From: Hydrogenophaga sp.
GTDB taxonomy: Bacteria; Pseudomonadota; Gammaproteobacteria; Burkholderiales; Burkholderiaceae_C
Length of the DNA: 55,330 nucleotides
Direction: 5' to 3'
NCBI RefSeq assembly: GCF_030656115.1
Contig: NZ_JAUSOO010000028.1
Span: 1 to 55,330 of the forward strand
Part shown: positions 34,651 through 47,120 of the stretch, piece after piece
Numbering within the stretch: the stretch's first letter is position 1
Layout: every line of letters starts with the position of its first letter
Notes under the pieces: generated by a model
Told to the model about the DNA's origin: nothing
Databases searched by the model: none
What the model saw: the letters and a program-made list of their open reading frames with translations, nothing else
Translations under genes and position numbers: made by a program

Positions 34651-35898
34651 TTGGACTTTCAGTTTTCCGAAGACAACCTGCAGATGCAGCGCACGATGCG
34701 CCAGTTCATGGACCGGCATGTGTTGCCGCAGAACCGCGAGTGGCAGCGTCTGGTGGACAGCGGCGTGTACCCCTCGGCGGTGATCGAGCCGCTCAAGGCG
34801 CTGGCCAAGGAAGCCGGCCTGTGGAACCTGTTCCTGCCCGGCTTGCGCGAGGGCGAGCCCGGCACCCGCCTGACCAACATGGAATACGCGCCGCTGGCCG
34901 AGATCATGGGCCGCATTCCCTGGGCGGCGGAGGTGTTCAACTGCAACGCGCCCGACACCGGCAACATGGAAATGCTGCACCTGTTCGCCACGCCCGAGCA
35001 GCACGAGCGCTGGCTCCAGCCGCTGCTGGCCGGCGAAATGCGTTCGTGTTTTTCGATGACCGAGCCCGATGTGGCCTCGTCCGACGCGACCAACATCCAG
35101 ACCACGATCCGCCGCGAAGGCGGCGAGTACGTGATCAACGGCCGCAAGTGGTTCAGCACCGGTGCCCTGCACCCGCTGTGCCGCTTCACCATCGTGATGG
35201 GCGTGTCCGACGAGAGCCCCGATGCCAGCCCGCACAGCCGGCATTCCATGGTCATCGTGCCGCTGGGCACGCCCGGTTTCACCATCGTGCGCAACGTGGC
35301 CATCATGCACCACCACACCCCCGAAGGTCACTGCGAGGTCACGTTTGAGAACGTGCGCGTGCCGGTCTCGAACCTGTTGGGCCAGGAAGGGGCGGGCTTT
35401 GCGCTGGCGCAGGCCCGCCTGGGTCCGGGCCGGGTGCACCACTGCATGCGCTCCATTGGCCAGTGCGAGCTGGCGATGGAGCTGATGTGCGAACGCGCCC
35501 TCACGCGCAAGGCGTTTGGCAAGCACCTGAGCGATTTTGCCAACGTGCAGGACTGGATCGCCCACTCGCGGGTGGAGATCGACCAGGCCCGCCTGTTGGT
35601 GCTGCGCGCGGCGTGGCTGATGGACACGCAGGGCAACAAGGCCGCGCGCATCGACGTGTCCGCCATCAAGCTGGTGGCGGCGCTGTTGCAGACCCGTGTG
35701 CTCGACCGCGCCATGCAGGTGTTCGGCGCCATGGGCATCACACCCGACACGCCGCTGTCGTACCTGTGGACCTGGGGCCGCGCCATGCGCTTCTTTGACG
35801 GCCCGGACGAGGTGCACCTGCGCGCCATCGCGCGCCACGAGCTGGGCCGGGCGCGCGAGCACCTGGGCTCGACCGCCGCTTACTACAACGCCCCCTGA
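34651..35898 (+). CDS. acyl-CoA dehydrogenase, ACAD10/ACAD11-type
   Basis: 415 residues from a TTG start at 34651 with GGAG at 34641-34644; the first residues, DFQFSEDNLQMQRTMRQF, are the usual family opening. The FAD/substrate segment CFSMTEPDVASSDATNIQTT and INGRKWFSTGA match human ACAD10/ACAD11 closely. In that family the enzyme acts on 4-phosphoacyl-CoA, with loss of phosphate giving a 3-hydroxyacyl- or enoyl-type CoA that enters beta-oxidation. The partner kinase gene ends 13 bases upstream, so together they are a split version of the fused animal protein. A conventional dehydrogenase role is the alternative. Confidence 0.88.
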   Translation: MDFQFSEDNLQMQRTMRQFMDRHVLPQNREWQRLVDSGVYPSAVIEPLKALAKEAGLWNLFLPGLREGEPGTRLTNMEYAPLAEIMGRIPWAAEVFNCNAPDTGNMEMLHLFATPEQHERWLQPLLAGEMRSCFSMTEPDVASSDATNIQTTIRREGGEYVINGRKWFSTGALHPLCRFTIVMGVSDESPDASPHSRHSMVIVPLGTPGFTIVRNVAIMHHHTPEGHCEVTFENVRVPVSNLLGQEGAGFALAQARLGPGRVHHCMRSIGQCELAMELMCERALTRKAFGKHLSDFANVQDWIAHSRVEIDQARLLVLRAAWLMDTQGNKAARIDVSAIKLVAALLQTRVLDRAMQVFGAMGITPDTPLSYLWTWGRAMRFFDGPDEVHLRAIARHELGRAREHLGSTAAYYNAP

Positions 35899-35908
35899 GG
35901 AGCACCCC

Positions 35909-39373
<3,465 letters not shown>

Positions 39374-39465
39374 ACCCCAAGGAAATGCCCATGGGCGGCG
39401 CAGCCCGCGCTGGGGTGCCTCGTGTTGGAACGCCAGTGCAGATCGCACCGGGCCCACGCCATGCG

Positions 39466-40614
39466 CTACACGTCCGAGAGCACCGAGCGGTTGCGTCCCG
39501 ATTTTTTGGCGGCGTACAGCGCGGCATCGGCCTGCGCGACCAAGCCCAGGCCGTCCTGCATGTCGGTGGGCTGGCAACTCGCGGCACCCACGCTCACCGT
39601 GACCACAGGGGCTGCGTCCGACGCGCGGTGGGGAATGGCCTGGGCTGCAACCGCTGCCACCACGCGTTCTGCCACGGCCAGGGTTCCAGCGGCATCGGTG
39701 TCTGGCAAGATCACCACCAACTCTTCCCCGCCATAACGGGCGACCAGATCGGTTTCGCGCAACAAGGCCCCTTGCACCGCTTGGGCCACCGTTTGCAGGC
39801 AGGTATCGCCAGCTTGGTGGCCGTAGCTGTCGTTGTACCGCTTGAAAAAATCAACGTCGATCATGAGCAGGCCCAAAGGCTGCTGGCGGCGCAACGCGCT
39901 GGCCCAGGCTTCTTTCAGCCGGACATCGAAGTACTGTCGGTTGGCAATCTTCAACAGGCCATCGATGCGGGAGTAAGCCTCCAGCTGAACGTAGGCCTGT
40001 TGCAGTCTTTCATTGGCTGTTTCCAGCTGCACCGTGCGTTGCGCCACGCGCGCTTCGAGGGCCTGATTGGCTTGCACCAGCGCCATGTTCTGCTGCGAAA
40101 GCAAGCGGTACAGGTTGGCGATCAGCTTCAGAACCGCTTGCATGCCGTTGTCAAGCGCCTGGTCCTCCTGCTCAAAAGCTTCAGCCGGCCCCGCGCCGTT
40201 GTGGATCAGCTGGATCTGGCGCGCCAGCGATTGATCGATCCCCAGGATGTGCAGACCCAACCACGAGGTCAGAAAATTCACCAGGCTTTCCCCCGGTTGG
40301 GGCATGGTGTGTCTGCGTTCCCACATCGCCTGCAGTTGCTCGACGAAGTGTTCATGGGCCAGGTGGTGCATGTTCGCGTGCCGACTGTCCACGCCTTCTG
40401 TACGCATCAGGCTTTCTTCGTCTTGAAAGTGGTAGCGCGTGTAGTCCAGGATGCGTGCGAAGGTGTCGCTCAGCACCGCGTCCTGTTCCTGGTCCGTTCG
40501 GGTCGAAAACAGCGAGTTGTTGAACTCGTTGAACAGATCCACCAGTTTGTGGTGTTGTTCGTCCACCTCAGGCAGTCCGGTGACAAAGTTCTGGTCCCAA
40601 ACAAACGCATCCAT
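39466..40614 (-). CDS. bacteriohemerythrin-GGDEF diguanylate cyclase
   Basis: 382 residues. Residues ~1-135 are a bacteriohemerythrin: iron ligands His21/His22, His62, Glu66, His83/His87, His122 and Asp127 (EVDEQHHKL, YTRYHFQDEE, LGLHILGID). A coiled-coil stretch (~165-215) leads to a GGDEF domain with RYGGEELVVILPD as the active site and RETD five residues before it as the inhibitory I-site. The protein likely senses oxygen or redox and makes cyclic di-GMP. ATG 40614 gives the hemerythrin start; longer in-frame reading enters the tRNA. It converges on the ligase gene. Confidence 0.9.
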   Translation of the reverse strand: MDAFVWDQNFVTGLPEVDEQHHKLVDLFNEFNNSLFSTRTDQEQDAVLSDTFARILDYTRYHFQDEESLMRTEGVDSRHANMHHLAHEHFVEQLQAMWERRHTMPQPGESLVNFLTSWLGLHILGIDQSLARQIQLIHNGAGPAEAFEQEDQALDNGMQAVLKLIANLYRLLSQQNMALVQANQALEARVAQRTVQLETANERLQQAYVQLEAYSRIDGLLKIANRQYFDVRLKEAWASALRRQQPLGLLMIDVDFFKRYNDSYGHQAGDTCLQTVAQAVQGALLRETDLVARYGGEELVVILPDTDAAGTLAVAERVVAAVAAQAIPHRASDAAPVVTVSVGAASCQPTDMQDGLGLVAQADAALYAAKKSGRNRSVLSDV

Positions 40615-40957
40615 GGCACAACTCTCAAGGGTTGGTGGTATATAAGCAACAAACCATTCTATAGAACGGCGCAGCCACCGCCTGAAGGCACCGGCTGCGG
40701 TTGTGGTCGTCCCCACCGGTCGAGATGAAGGCCAGATTTCCGGTAGCCAGCCCCAGGTTGGCTGCACAAACCTGGGGCGTCTTGGGGAGGGGTGCCGTGA
40801 CCCGTGGCTCTGAGAGGCTGAGACGGTGGGCGCTTGGTATGACGCGCGGTGAGATCCGACGTCAGATGTGCAGGCCCGGCTACAGGCACAACTTCGGAGC
40901 TTGTAAACCGGTCGGGCAAGGCGTATCCGAGACGCGGGTGGGTGTGGGGGACACAAA
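40615..40957. other. intergenic region upstream of the diguanylate cyclase
   Basis: 343 bases. Near the cyclase start is the palindrome TTCTATAGAA (40657-40666), part of a near-perfect 16-base symmetry (CC-A-palindrome-C-GG) and a plausible promoter or operator element read on the minus strand. No gene is seen in the remainder. Confidence 0.5.
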
Positions 40958-40963
40958 AGAAAA

Positions 40964-40986
40964 ACGGGCCGAAAGGCCCGTTTTTT
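40964..40986. terminator. bidirectional rho-independent terminator next to tRNA-Ser
   Basis: ACGGGCC-GAAA-GGCCCGT hairpin with T6 on one side and A-rich sequence on the other (T5 when read on the minus strand). It ends the tRNA transcript, 9 bases past its CCA. Confidence 0.92.
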
Positions 40987-40995
40987 CTGGTGTTC

Positions 40996-41085
<90 letters not shown>

Positions 41086-41147
41086 GGGGTGTGATTCAGG
41101 TCAGAAGCCGCGTAGTCTACCAGACTTGCAGGGCCTGAATTTTGCGA

Positions 41148-42617
41148 ATGCCTGTGTTTCGTGACCTCAACATGCTTGTCGATACCCAACCTGCGACCCA
41201 TCAACACGTGCCAGCGTCCCCCGAGGCCCGCCGCCAATGGGTGGATTCGAAGCTGATTGATCTGTTGATGGCCAACGCCATGTCTTCGTTGATCTCGGCG
41301 GCGCTGGCGTTGCCCGTCATGCTCTACCTGATGGCGGGCGAGGTGCACACGCTGGCCTTGGTCGTGTGGACCTCGTTGTTGCTGGCCTTGCTGGCTTACC
41401 GCTACCGCATGATCGTGACCTACCGGTTGCGCTACGACAGCACCGAAGGCACCACGCGCATGGACTTCATCCGCCGCTATGGGTGGTCCTGGTCTGCGAT
41501 TGGCGTGTTGTGGGGCGTCTCCATTGGGCTGACTTTTTTGCAAGCCAGCGTGCCGACCCAGTTGGTTTGCGGTTTGGTGGTGCTGGGCCATGGCTTGTTG
41601 TCGCTGACGGCGCTCAGTGCCTACCTGCCTGTGTTTCGCTGCTACACCCATGCCTTGGTGGTTTCGGTGTTGCTGGGGTTGACCGTGCCCATGCTGCTGG
41701 GCGTCGTGCCGGTCATGGGTTTGAAGTATGTGATCCCGCTGATTTTTTTGCTGTTGATTTTTTGGTGGTGGTTGCACACAGCGGGGCAGCGTTTGCACCA
41801 GGTCCAACGCGCCAGCCTGGAGTTGCAGTTTTTCAATCAGGAGCTGATTGACTCGCTGACGCAGCAAACCCGCGCCTCTTTGCGCGCGGTGGCCACCAAA
41901 AACCGTTTTTTGGCATCGGCCGCCCACGACCTGCGCCAACCGGTGCACGCCCTGAGTTTGTATGCCGATTGGTTGGCCACCGAGCCCGAAATGGCGCCCG
42001 ATATTGCACCGCGCATTCTGCAGTCCACGCGCGCCATCAACGAGCTGTTTGACTCGTTGTTCGACCTGACACGCATTGACGCCGGGAACTACAAGCTGCG
42101 CTTGCAGCATGTGGATGTGCAGCAGCTGTTTGCGGACGTGGTGTTGCAGTTTCAGCCGGTGGCGGCGGGCAAGTCGCTCAAGCTGCGCACCCATGCCCGC
42201 CCGACCACCCTGTGGGCCGATCCCGTGGTGTTGCGGCGCATTCTGGGCAATCTGGTGTCCAACGCCTTGCGCCATACCCACCAAGGCGGTGTGTTGCTGG
42301 GGCTTCGCCACCGCTCAGACATGCTGGTGTTTGAGGTGTGGGACACGGGTGTGGGCATTGCCCGAGAGCACCAGCAAGCGATTTTCCAAGAGTTTTTTCG
42401 GGTCTCGCAGCACCAGGGCACCGAAGACAGTCTGGGGCTTGGGCTGACCATTGTGTCCAAACTGGCCACCCTGATGGGCTACCAGTTGGCGCTGCATTCG
42501 GTCGCCAACCGGGGCAGTGTTTTCCGGGTGATGTTGCCGGCTTACACACAGACCGGCAAGGAGGCTGCCGAAAACAGCCGCGGTGTGCTGGATCCCGCTG
42601 CCATGGGTGTGCGTTGA
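41148..42617 (+). CDS. membrane sensor histidine kinase
   Basis: 489 residues. Six hydrophobic segments between residues ~46 and 210 form a membrane sensor without a large periplasmic domain. The dimerisation helix carries the phospho-accepting His260 in FLASAAHDLRQPVHALSLYA. The ATPase domain has the N-box GNLVSNALRHT, then VWDTGVGIAREHQ and the G2-box SLGLGLTIVS. ATG 41148 (MPVFRDL) and ATG 41172 (MLVDTQP) are both possible. It is tail to tail with the response regulator (22 bases between stops), so the pair is linked but not in one operon. Signal unknown. Confidence 0.88.
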   Translation: MPVFRDLNMLVDTQPATHQHVPASPEARRQWVDSKLIDLLMANAMSSLISAALALPVMLYLMAGEVHTLALVVWTSLLLALLAYRYRMIVTYRLRYDSTEGTTRMDFIRRYGWSWSAIGVLWGVSIGLTFLQASVPTQLVCGLVVLGHGLLSLTALSAYLPVFRCYTHALVVSVLLGLTVPMLLGVVPVMGLKYVIPLIFLLLIFWWWLHTAGQRLHQVQRASLELQFFNQELIDSLTQQTRASLRAVATKNRFLASAAHDLRQPVHALSLYADWLATEPEMAPDIAPRILQSTRAINELFDSLFDLTRIDAGNYKLRLQHVDVQQLFADVVLQFQPVAAGKSLKLRTHARPTTLWADPVVLRRILGNLVSNALRHTHQGGVLLGLRHRSDMLVFEVWDTGVGIAREHQQAIFQEFFRVSQHQGTEDSLGLGLTIVSKLATLMGYQLALHSVANRGSVFRVMLPAYTQTGKEAAENSRGVLDPAAMGVR

Positions 42618-42639
42618 GCGCCTGCGATGGCGCCAATGC

Positions 42640-43233
42640 CTACAGGTCCAGCAGACCCGCAGAACGGGCCAGGTGGCTGGCCTGCGATCGGCTCTTGACG
42701 TTGAGCCGACGAAACAGCCGCCACAGGTGGACCTTGACGGTGTGTTCGCTGATCTGCAGCTGTTCTGCAATGTCCCGGTTGCTCAAACCCCGGTCGAGCA
42801 TGCCCAGCAGTTGCTTTTGGCGTTTGGAGAGTTTGTTGGGGATGGTGGGCGCGTTTTCGTCTTCTACCTCGTCGGCCAGGAACTCGCGCAGCACTTTGGC
42901 AATCTGGGCCGGTCCCGTCGATTTTTCGACGTAGGCATCGGCGCCGGCTTCGCGGGCCAGGTCTCCGTAGTCGCAGGCCGGCGATGCCGACAGCACGATC
43001 AACGAGGTGTCGGGCAGCATCTGACGCACTTCGCGTACACCCGAAACGCCGTGGGTATCGGGCAATTTCAGATCGAGGCACACCAGTTCGGGTTCGCCGT
43101 GTTCGGCAATGGCTTTGCTGACGGCGGCCAGCCGTTCCAGTTCGATCACCTGGGTGGATGAACGCAGTCTGCGCAACAGCATCACAACGGCTTCGCGCAT
43201 CAGTGGGTGGTCATCAATGACAAAAATACTCAT
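42640..43233 (-). CDS. NarL/FixJ-type response regulator
   Basis: 197 residues. The receiver domain begins MSIFVIDDHPLMREAVVMLL, has the phospho-accepting Asp54 (LVCLDLKLPD), the switch Ser in IVLSASP and the conserved Lys in VEKS. The LuxR-type helix-turn-helix is LSKRQKQLLGMLDRGLSNRD followed by ISEHTVKVHLWRLFRRLNV. ATG 43233 is the family start. It is presumably phosphorylated by the convergent histidine kinase. Targets unknown. Confidence 0.9.
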   Translation of the reverse strand: MSIFVIDDHPLMREAVVMLLRRLRSSTQVIELERLAAVSKAIAEHGEPELVCLDLKLPDTHGVSGVREVRQMLPDTSLIVLSASPACDYGDLAREAGADAYVEKSTGPAQIAKVLREFLADEVEDENAPTIPNKLSKRQKQLLGMLDRGLSNRDIAEQLQISEHTVKVHLWRLFRRLNVKSRSQASHLARSAGLLDL

Positions 43234-43378
43234 GACAGGCGGTGTTGTGTTCAAGGGTTTCAAGGGGCGCAGCATATCGACAAGGGTGGGGTTTGGCGAT
43301 GGTGCCTTGCGTTCACACAGATGAACGGTGGTCGGGCCGGGGGTGCCGTGGCCCGTTGTGCGGTGCTGGCTGCACCCG

Positions 43379-43397
43379 CCAGACGGCATCCGTCTGG
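43379..43397 (-). terminator. hairpin downstream of trpS
   Basis: CCAGACGG-CAT-CCGTCTGG is a perfect 8-bp stem with a 3-base loop, starting 6 bases beyond the trpS stop as read on the minus strand. No T-run follows, so termination strength is uncertain. Confidence 0.5.
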
Positions 43398-43402
43398 AAA
43401 GT

Positions 43403-44698
43403 TCAGTTCGCGGCCTCGCTGAAGTGGCTCAGGGCCTGGGCCACGGCTTCGGTGTCGGCTTCCAGGCGCAGTTGGCTTGGGTATTCAGCCAAGGCATTCG
43501 GCCCATTTTTCTTCAGCCGTGCCATGGTCTGCGCGGCTTCTTTGGGTGAGGAAAAACCGGTGCTTTGCAACAGCAACTGGCCTTTGGCGTCCATGAGTTT
43601 GAAGTAGAACAGACCATCGGCTTCGCGGTACTGTTTGAAGCTGGGTGCGGCGAGTTTGACCGTTTTGGAGGTTTTGTGGGTATCGGCCAGGCTGTCCAAG
43701 GGGCGCAAGCCCACGGCATGGCGCAGACGGGCGGTGAACGGGGTGGCGACCGCGCGGGCTTTTTCGGCACCCATGCGCAAGGTTTTTTCGATTTGAGCGG
43801 GGTTCTGAATCAGTTCATCGTAGACCGTGCGCATGGGGGCAATTTCGGCATCGAGGCGTTCAAACAGCACCTGTTTGGCCTCACCCCAGGCGATGCCGCT
43901 GGCGTAAGCCTGGGCCAGGGCGGCGGTTTCTTCGGCTGTGGCAAAGGCCTGGTACAGCTGGAACAGGGCCGAGCCCTCGGTGTCTTTGGGTTCGCCGGGT
44001 GCTCGGGAGTCGGTGACGATGCCCATGATGAGCTTCTTCAGCTGTTCGCGTGGCGCAAACAGCGGAATGGTGTTGTCGTAGCTTTTGCTCATCTTGCGGC
44101 CATCCAGCCCCGGCAAGGTGGCCACATGGTCCTCAATGGCGGCCTCGGGCAGGGTGAAGTGCTCGCCGTACAGGTGGTTGAAGCTGGACGCCATGTCGCG
44201 TGCCATCTCGATGTGTTGGATCTGGTCGCGGCCCACGGGCACCTGGTGGGCGTTGAACATCAAAATGTCGGCGGCCATCAGCACCGGGTACATGAACAGG
44301 CCGGCGGTCACGCCGGCGTCGGGTTCTTCGCCGGCGGCGGTGTTTTTGTCCACCGAGGCTTTGTAGGCGTGGGCGCGGTTGAGCACGCCTTTGCCGGTGA
44401 CGCAGGTCAGCAACCAGGTCAGTTCGGGAATTTCTGGGATGTCGGACTGGCGGTAGAAGGTGACCTGCTCCGGGTCCAGGCCGCAGGCCAGCCAAGTGGC
44501 GGCAATCTCCAGCGTGGAGCGCTGCACCCGGGCGGGGTCGCCCACTTTGATGAGAGCGTGGTAGTCGGCCAGAAAGTAAAAGCTTTCCACCTCAGACAGG
44601 CGGCTGGCGCGCACCGTGGGACGCACGGCACCCACGTAGTTGCCCAGATGGGGGGTGCCGGAGGTGGTGATGCCGGTGAGGACGCGCAGGGTTTTCAT
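43403..44698 (-). CDS. trpS: tryptophan--tRNA ligase with C-terminal extension
   Basis: 431 residues; the class I synthetase core ends near residue 340. The HIGH-like motif is TTSGTPHLGNYVG at 12-24 and the KMSKS motif is GRKMSKSYDNTIPLF. It charges tRNA-Trp. About 90 extra residues follow the core; the part FYFKLMDAKGQLLLQSTGF followed by SPKEAAQTMARLKKNG resembles a YegP/DUF1508 repeat. Longer TrpRS forms are known in Burkholderiales, so this may be normal for the group. Its ATG is 12 bases after the M50 protease stop. Confidence 0.95.
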   Translation of the reverse strand: MKTLRVLTGITTSGTPHLGNYVGAVRPTVRASRLSEVESFYFLADYHALIKVGDPARVQRSTLEIAATWLACGLDPEQVTFYRQSDIPEIPELTWLLTCVTGKGVLNRAHAYKASVDKNTAAGEEPDAGVTAGLFMYPVLMAADILMFNAHQVPVGRDQIQHIEMARDMASSFNHLYGEHFTLPEAAIEDHVATLPGLDGRKMSKSYDNTIPLFAPREQLKKLIMGIVTDSRAPGEPKDTEGSALFQLYQAFATAEETAALAQAYASGIAWGEAKQVLFERLDAEIAPMRTVYDELIQNPAQIEKTLRMGAEKARAVATPFTARLRHAVGLRPLDSLADTHKTSKTVKLAAPSFKQYREADGLFYFKLMDAKGQLLLQSTGFSSPKEAAQTMARLKKNGPNALAEYPSQLRLEADTEAVAQALSHFSEAAN

Positions 44699-44710
44699 GA
44701 ACGGGGGCGG

Positions 44711-45379
44711 TTAGAGGATCAACATGCGCAGGGGCGTGAGCAGCAGTTCAATGGCGCTGCTGGTGAACGACATGAGCGGGCGCAGCCAGAGGTTGCCCAC
44801 CACGCCGGAGATCACAAGCGCCATGACGATGAAAAACCCCCAGGGCTCTACACGCGACACGAGTTCGGCTTGTTTCCAGGGCAGCAGGCCCACCAGAATG
44901 CGGCCGCCGTCCAGCGGGGGCAGAGGGAACAGGTTGAAGGCGAACATCACCAGATTCACCAGGATACCGGCCCGGCACATCTGCAAAAAGAAGCGCTCTT
45001 CGATGCCGATGGCCACCAGCACATAGAGCAGCACGGTCCAGAGGACCGCTTGGACGAGGTTGGCGCCTGGCCCGGCCAGCGCGACCCACACCATGTCTTT
45101 TTTGGGGTTGCGCAGACGGCTGAAATTGACGGGCACCGGCTTGGCGTAGCCAAACAGGAACGCACCCGAGGTGGCAAAGTACAGCAGCAGCGGCATGGCG
45201 ATGGTGCCGATCGGGTCGATGTGTTTGACCGGATTCAGGGTGATGCGCCCCAGCAGGTAGGCGGTGTTGTCGCCGTAGTGGCGTGCCGCGTAGCCATGCG
45301 CTGCCTCGTGCACCGTGATGGCAAACAGCACGGGAATGGCGTAGATGGCAATGGTTTGAACGATCTGGGCGAAATCCAT
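44711..45379 (-). CDS. M50 (site-2) family membrane metalloprotease
   Basis: 222 residues. Zinc-binding motif is VHEAAHGYAARHYGD (HEAAH, residues ~25-29) and the second motif NLFPLPPLDGGRIL carries the third ligand. There are about five hydrophobic segments, beginning IAIYAIPVLFAITV. It belongs to the short rhomboid-like Rip1/SpoIVFB-type group that cuts within the membrane. It lies between trpS and yciO on the same strand, a common arrangement in Betaproteobacteria. ATG 45379 (MDFAQIVQT) was chosen as the earliest plausible start. Confidence 0.92.
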   Translation of the reverse strand: MDFAQIVQTIAIYAIPVLFAITVHEAAHGYAARHYGDNTAYLLGRITLNPVKHIDPIGTIAMPLLLYFATSGAFLFGYAKPVPVNFSRLRNPKKDMVWVALAGPGANLVQAVLWTVLLYVLVAIGIEERFFLQMCRAGILVNLVMFAFNLFPLPPLDGGRILVGLLPWKQAELVSRVEPWGFFIVMALVISGVVGNLWLRPLMSFTSSAIELLLTPLRMLIL

Positions 45380-45463
45380 GGCGGCGGTGATGGGGCAAAC
45401 CGTTATTGTCCCAGATGGCGCTGTGTGCCGTGCAGGCCGGGTGCTTGTCCCGACCTTTTTGTG

Positions 45464-45481
45464 CGTGCCCGGCAGGGCACG
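45464..45481. terminator. CGTGCCC-GGCA-GGGCACG hairpin after yciO
   Basis: Perfect 7-bp stem with a 4-base loop, 4 bases beyond the yciO stop on the minus strand. T5 lies on the other side, so orientation and strength are unclear. Confidence 0.4.
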
Positions 45482-45485
45482 GTGT

Positions 45486-46121
45486 TCACATGCCCAGCCG
45501 GGCCAGCGAGCCTTGCCCCTGGCGCACCAGTTCGGGCTCACCGCCGGTGCCCATGGGGGCGAGGTCGATCACGGTGGTGGGCTCCAGGGCGCAGGCGCCC
45601 GCGTCGATCACGCCGGCCAGCTCGTGTTGGAAGCGTTCGCGAATGGCTTGCGCGTCGTTCAGCGGGTCGGTTTCGCCCGGTGGAATCAGTGTGGTGGCCA
45701 GCAGCGGTGCGTTGTGCAGGTCGAGCAGCGCCAGCAAGGTGGGGTGGCTGGGCACACGCAGGCCAATGGTCTTGCGCGAGGGGTGGCTCAGGCGCCGGGG
45801 CACCTCTTTGCTGGCTTCGAGGATGAAGGTGTAAGGCCCGGGTGTGGCCTGTTTGAGCAGGCGGTACTGTCGGTTATCCACCCGGGCGTAGCTGGCGAGT
45901 TCACTCAGGTCGCGGCACAGCAGCGTGAGGTGGTGTTTGTCGTCCACCTGGCGGATGCGGCGCATCCGGTCGGCGGCGGCTTTGTCGTCCAGGTGGCACA
46001 CCAGCGCGTAGCTGGAGTCGGTGGGCACCGCCAGCACGCCACCGCGCGCCAGCAGTTGCACCGCTTGCTTGAGCAACCGGGGTTGGGGGTTGTCGGGATG
46101 AACGTCGAAAAACTGTGACAT
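45486..46121 (-). CDS. yciO: Sua5/YciO/YrdC family protein
   Basis: 211 residues of the YrdC-like fold: LARGGVLAVPTDSSYALVCH near 24-43 (ATP/threonylcarbamoyl side), RIRQVDDKHHLTLLCRDLSE near 55-74, ATPGPYTFILEAS near 93-105 and TIGLRVPSHP near 117. YrdC and Sua5 make threonylcarbamoyl-AMP for tRNA; YciO is a paralogue with weaker evidence for that reaction. Length and neighbours favour YciO: in E. coli it is next to yciV (rnm), as it is here with the PHP gene. Confidence 0.88.
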   Translation of the reverse strand: MSQFFDVHPDNPQPRLLKQAVQLLARGGVLAVPTDSSYALVCHLDDKAAADRMRRIRQVDDKHHLTLLCRDLSELASYARVDNRQYRLLKQATPGPYTFILEASKEVPRRLSHPSRKTIGLRVPSHPTLLALLDLHNAPLLATTLIPPGETDPLNDAQAIRERFQHELAGVIDAGACALEPTTVIDLAPMGTGGEPELVRQGQGSLARLGM

Positions 46122-46221
46122 GCGGGTATTGTGCGACGGACCGGGCCAGCCCGATGGACCCGCAACCACCCATGCAACGGCGCTGGTGTGTGGCCGTGTG
46201 CAACGGGTCGCGCTCAGCCGC

Positions 46222-47076
46222 TCACTGGATACGCGATTGCAGCAGCGCCCACACCGGCGTGACGCTGCCCGGGAGGTCGGGCAGTTTGCCCAGGTCGGTG
46301 TGGCTTTCTTCGGGGCTGTGAAAGTCGCTGCCGCGCGAGGCGGCAAGGCCAAATTCTTGGCAGTATTCGGCGTATTTCACGTAGTCGGCCGGACCGTGCG
46401 CGCCGGTGACCACTTCAACGCCTTGACCGCCGTGCGCCTTGAATTCGGTGAACAAGGCATATTCTTCATTGGTCGTGAATTTGTAGCGCCCGGGGTGCGC
46501 AATCACCGCCAGGCCGCCGGAGCCGGTGATCCAGCCCACGGCGTCGCCCAGCGTGGCCCAGCGGTGTGGCACAAAGCCGGGTTTGCCGTCGTTGATGTAT
46601 TTGCGGAACACCTCGTTGGTGTCGCGGCAAACACCGGCTTCCACCAGGTAGCGTGCAAAGTGGGTGCGCGAAATGAGTTCGGGGTTGTCCACGTATTTCA
46701 GGGCGCCCTCAAACACACCGGGAATGCCCACGCGCGCCAGGTCGTCGCTCATGGCGCGGGCACGCTGCTCGCGTCCGCCGCGCGTGGCGTGCAGCCCCTG
46801 CACCAGCGCGGGGTGGGTGGTGTCCATGCCCAGGCCCACGATGTGCACCGTGACACCGGCAAACGTGACGGAAATTTCGGTGCCCGTGAGGTAGGGCAGA
46901 CCCACCGCCCGGGCGGCCTCCATGGCGCGTGCCTGGCCGCCAATTTCGTCGTGGTCGGTCAGGGCCCACAGTTGCACGCCGTTGGCTTTGGCGCGCTGCG
47001 CCAGCGCCTCGGGCGTGAGCGTGCCGTCGGACACGGTGGAATGGCAGTGGAGGTCGGCGTTGAGTAGGTGGGTCAC
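46222..47076 (-). CDS. PHP-domain phosphoesterase/exonuclease (YciV/RNase AM-like)
   Basis: 284 residues of the PHP superfamily with metal ligands NADLHCHSTVSDG near 6-18, ALTDHDEIGG near 38-47, the Glu of TGTEISVTF, VIAHPGRY near 190 and the C-terminal ASRGSDFHSPEE. It resembles YciV (RNase AM), a 5'-3' exonuclease that also matures rRNA ends in E. coli. The following gene is yciO, 100 bases away on the same strand. The 47121-47171 hairpin separates it from ppc. Confidence 0.9.
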   Translation of the reverse strand: MTHLLNADLHCHSTVSDGTLTPEALAQRAKANGVQLWALTDHDEIGGQARAMEAARAVGLPYLTGTEISVTFAGVTVHIVGLGMDTTHPALVQGLHATRGGREQRARAMSDDLARVGIPGVFEGALKYVDNPELISRTHFARYLVEAGVCRDTNEVFRKYINDGKPGFVPHRWATLGDAVGWITGSGGLAVIAHPGRYKFTTNEEYALFTEFKAHGGQGVEVVTGAHGPADYVKYAEYCQEFGLAASRGSDFHSPEESHTDLGKLPDLPGSVTPVWALLQSRIQ

Positions 47077-47120
47077 GGTGTCATTTTAGGTTTGACTGAA
47101 AACCCTTACAGATACAACCC

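Noticed and set aside
43565..45826. 753-codon open frame on the plus strand opposite trpS, the M50 protease and part of yciO
   Set aside because: Shadow of three conserved genes.
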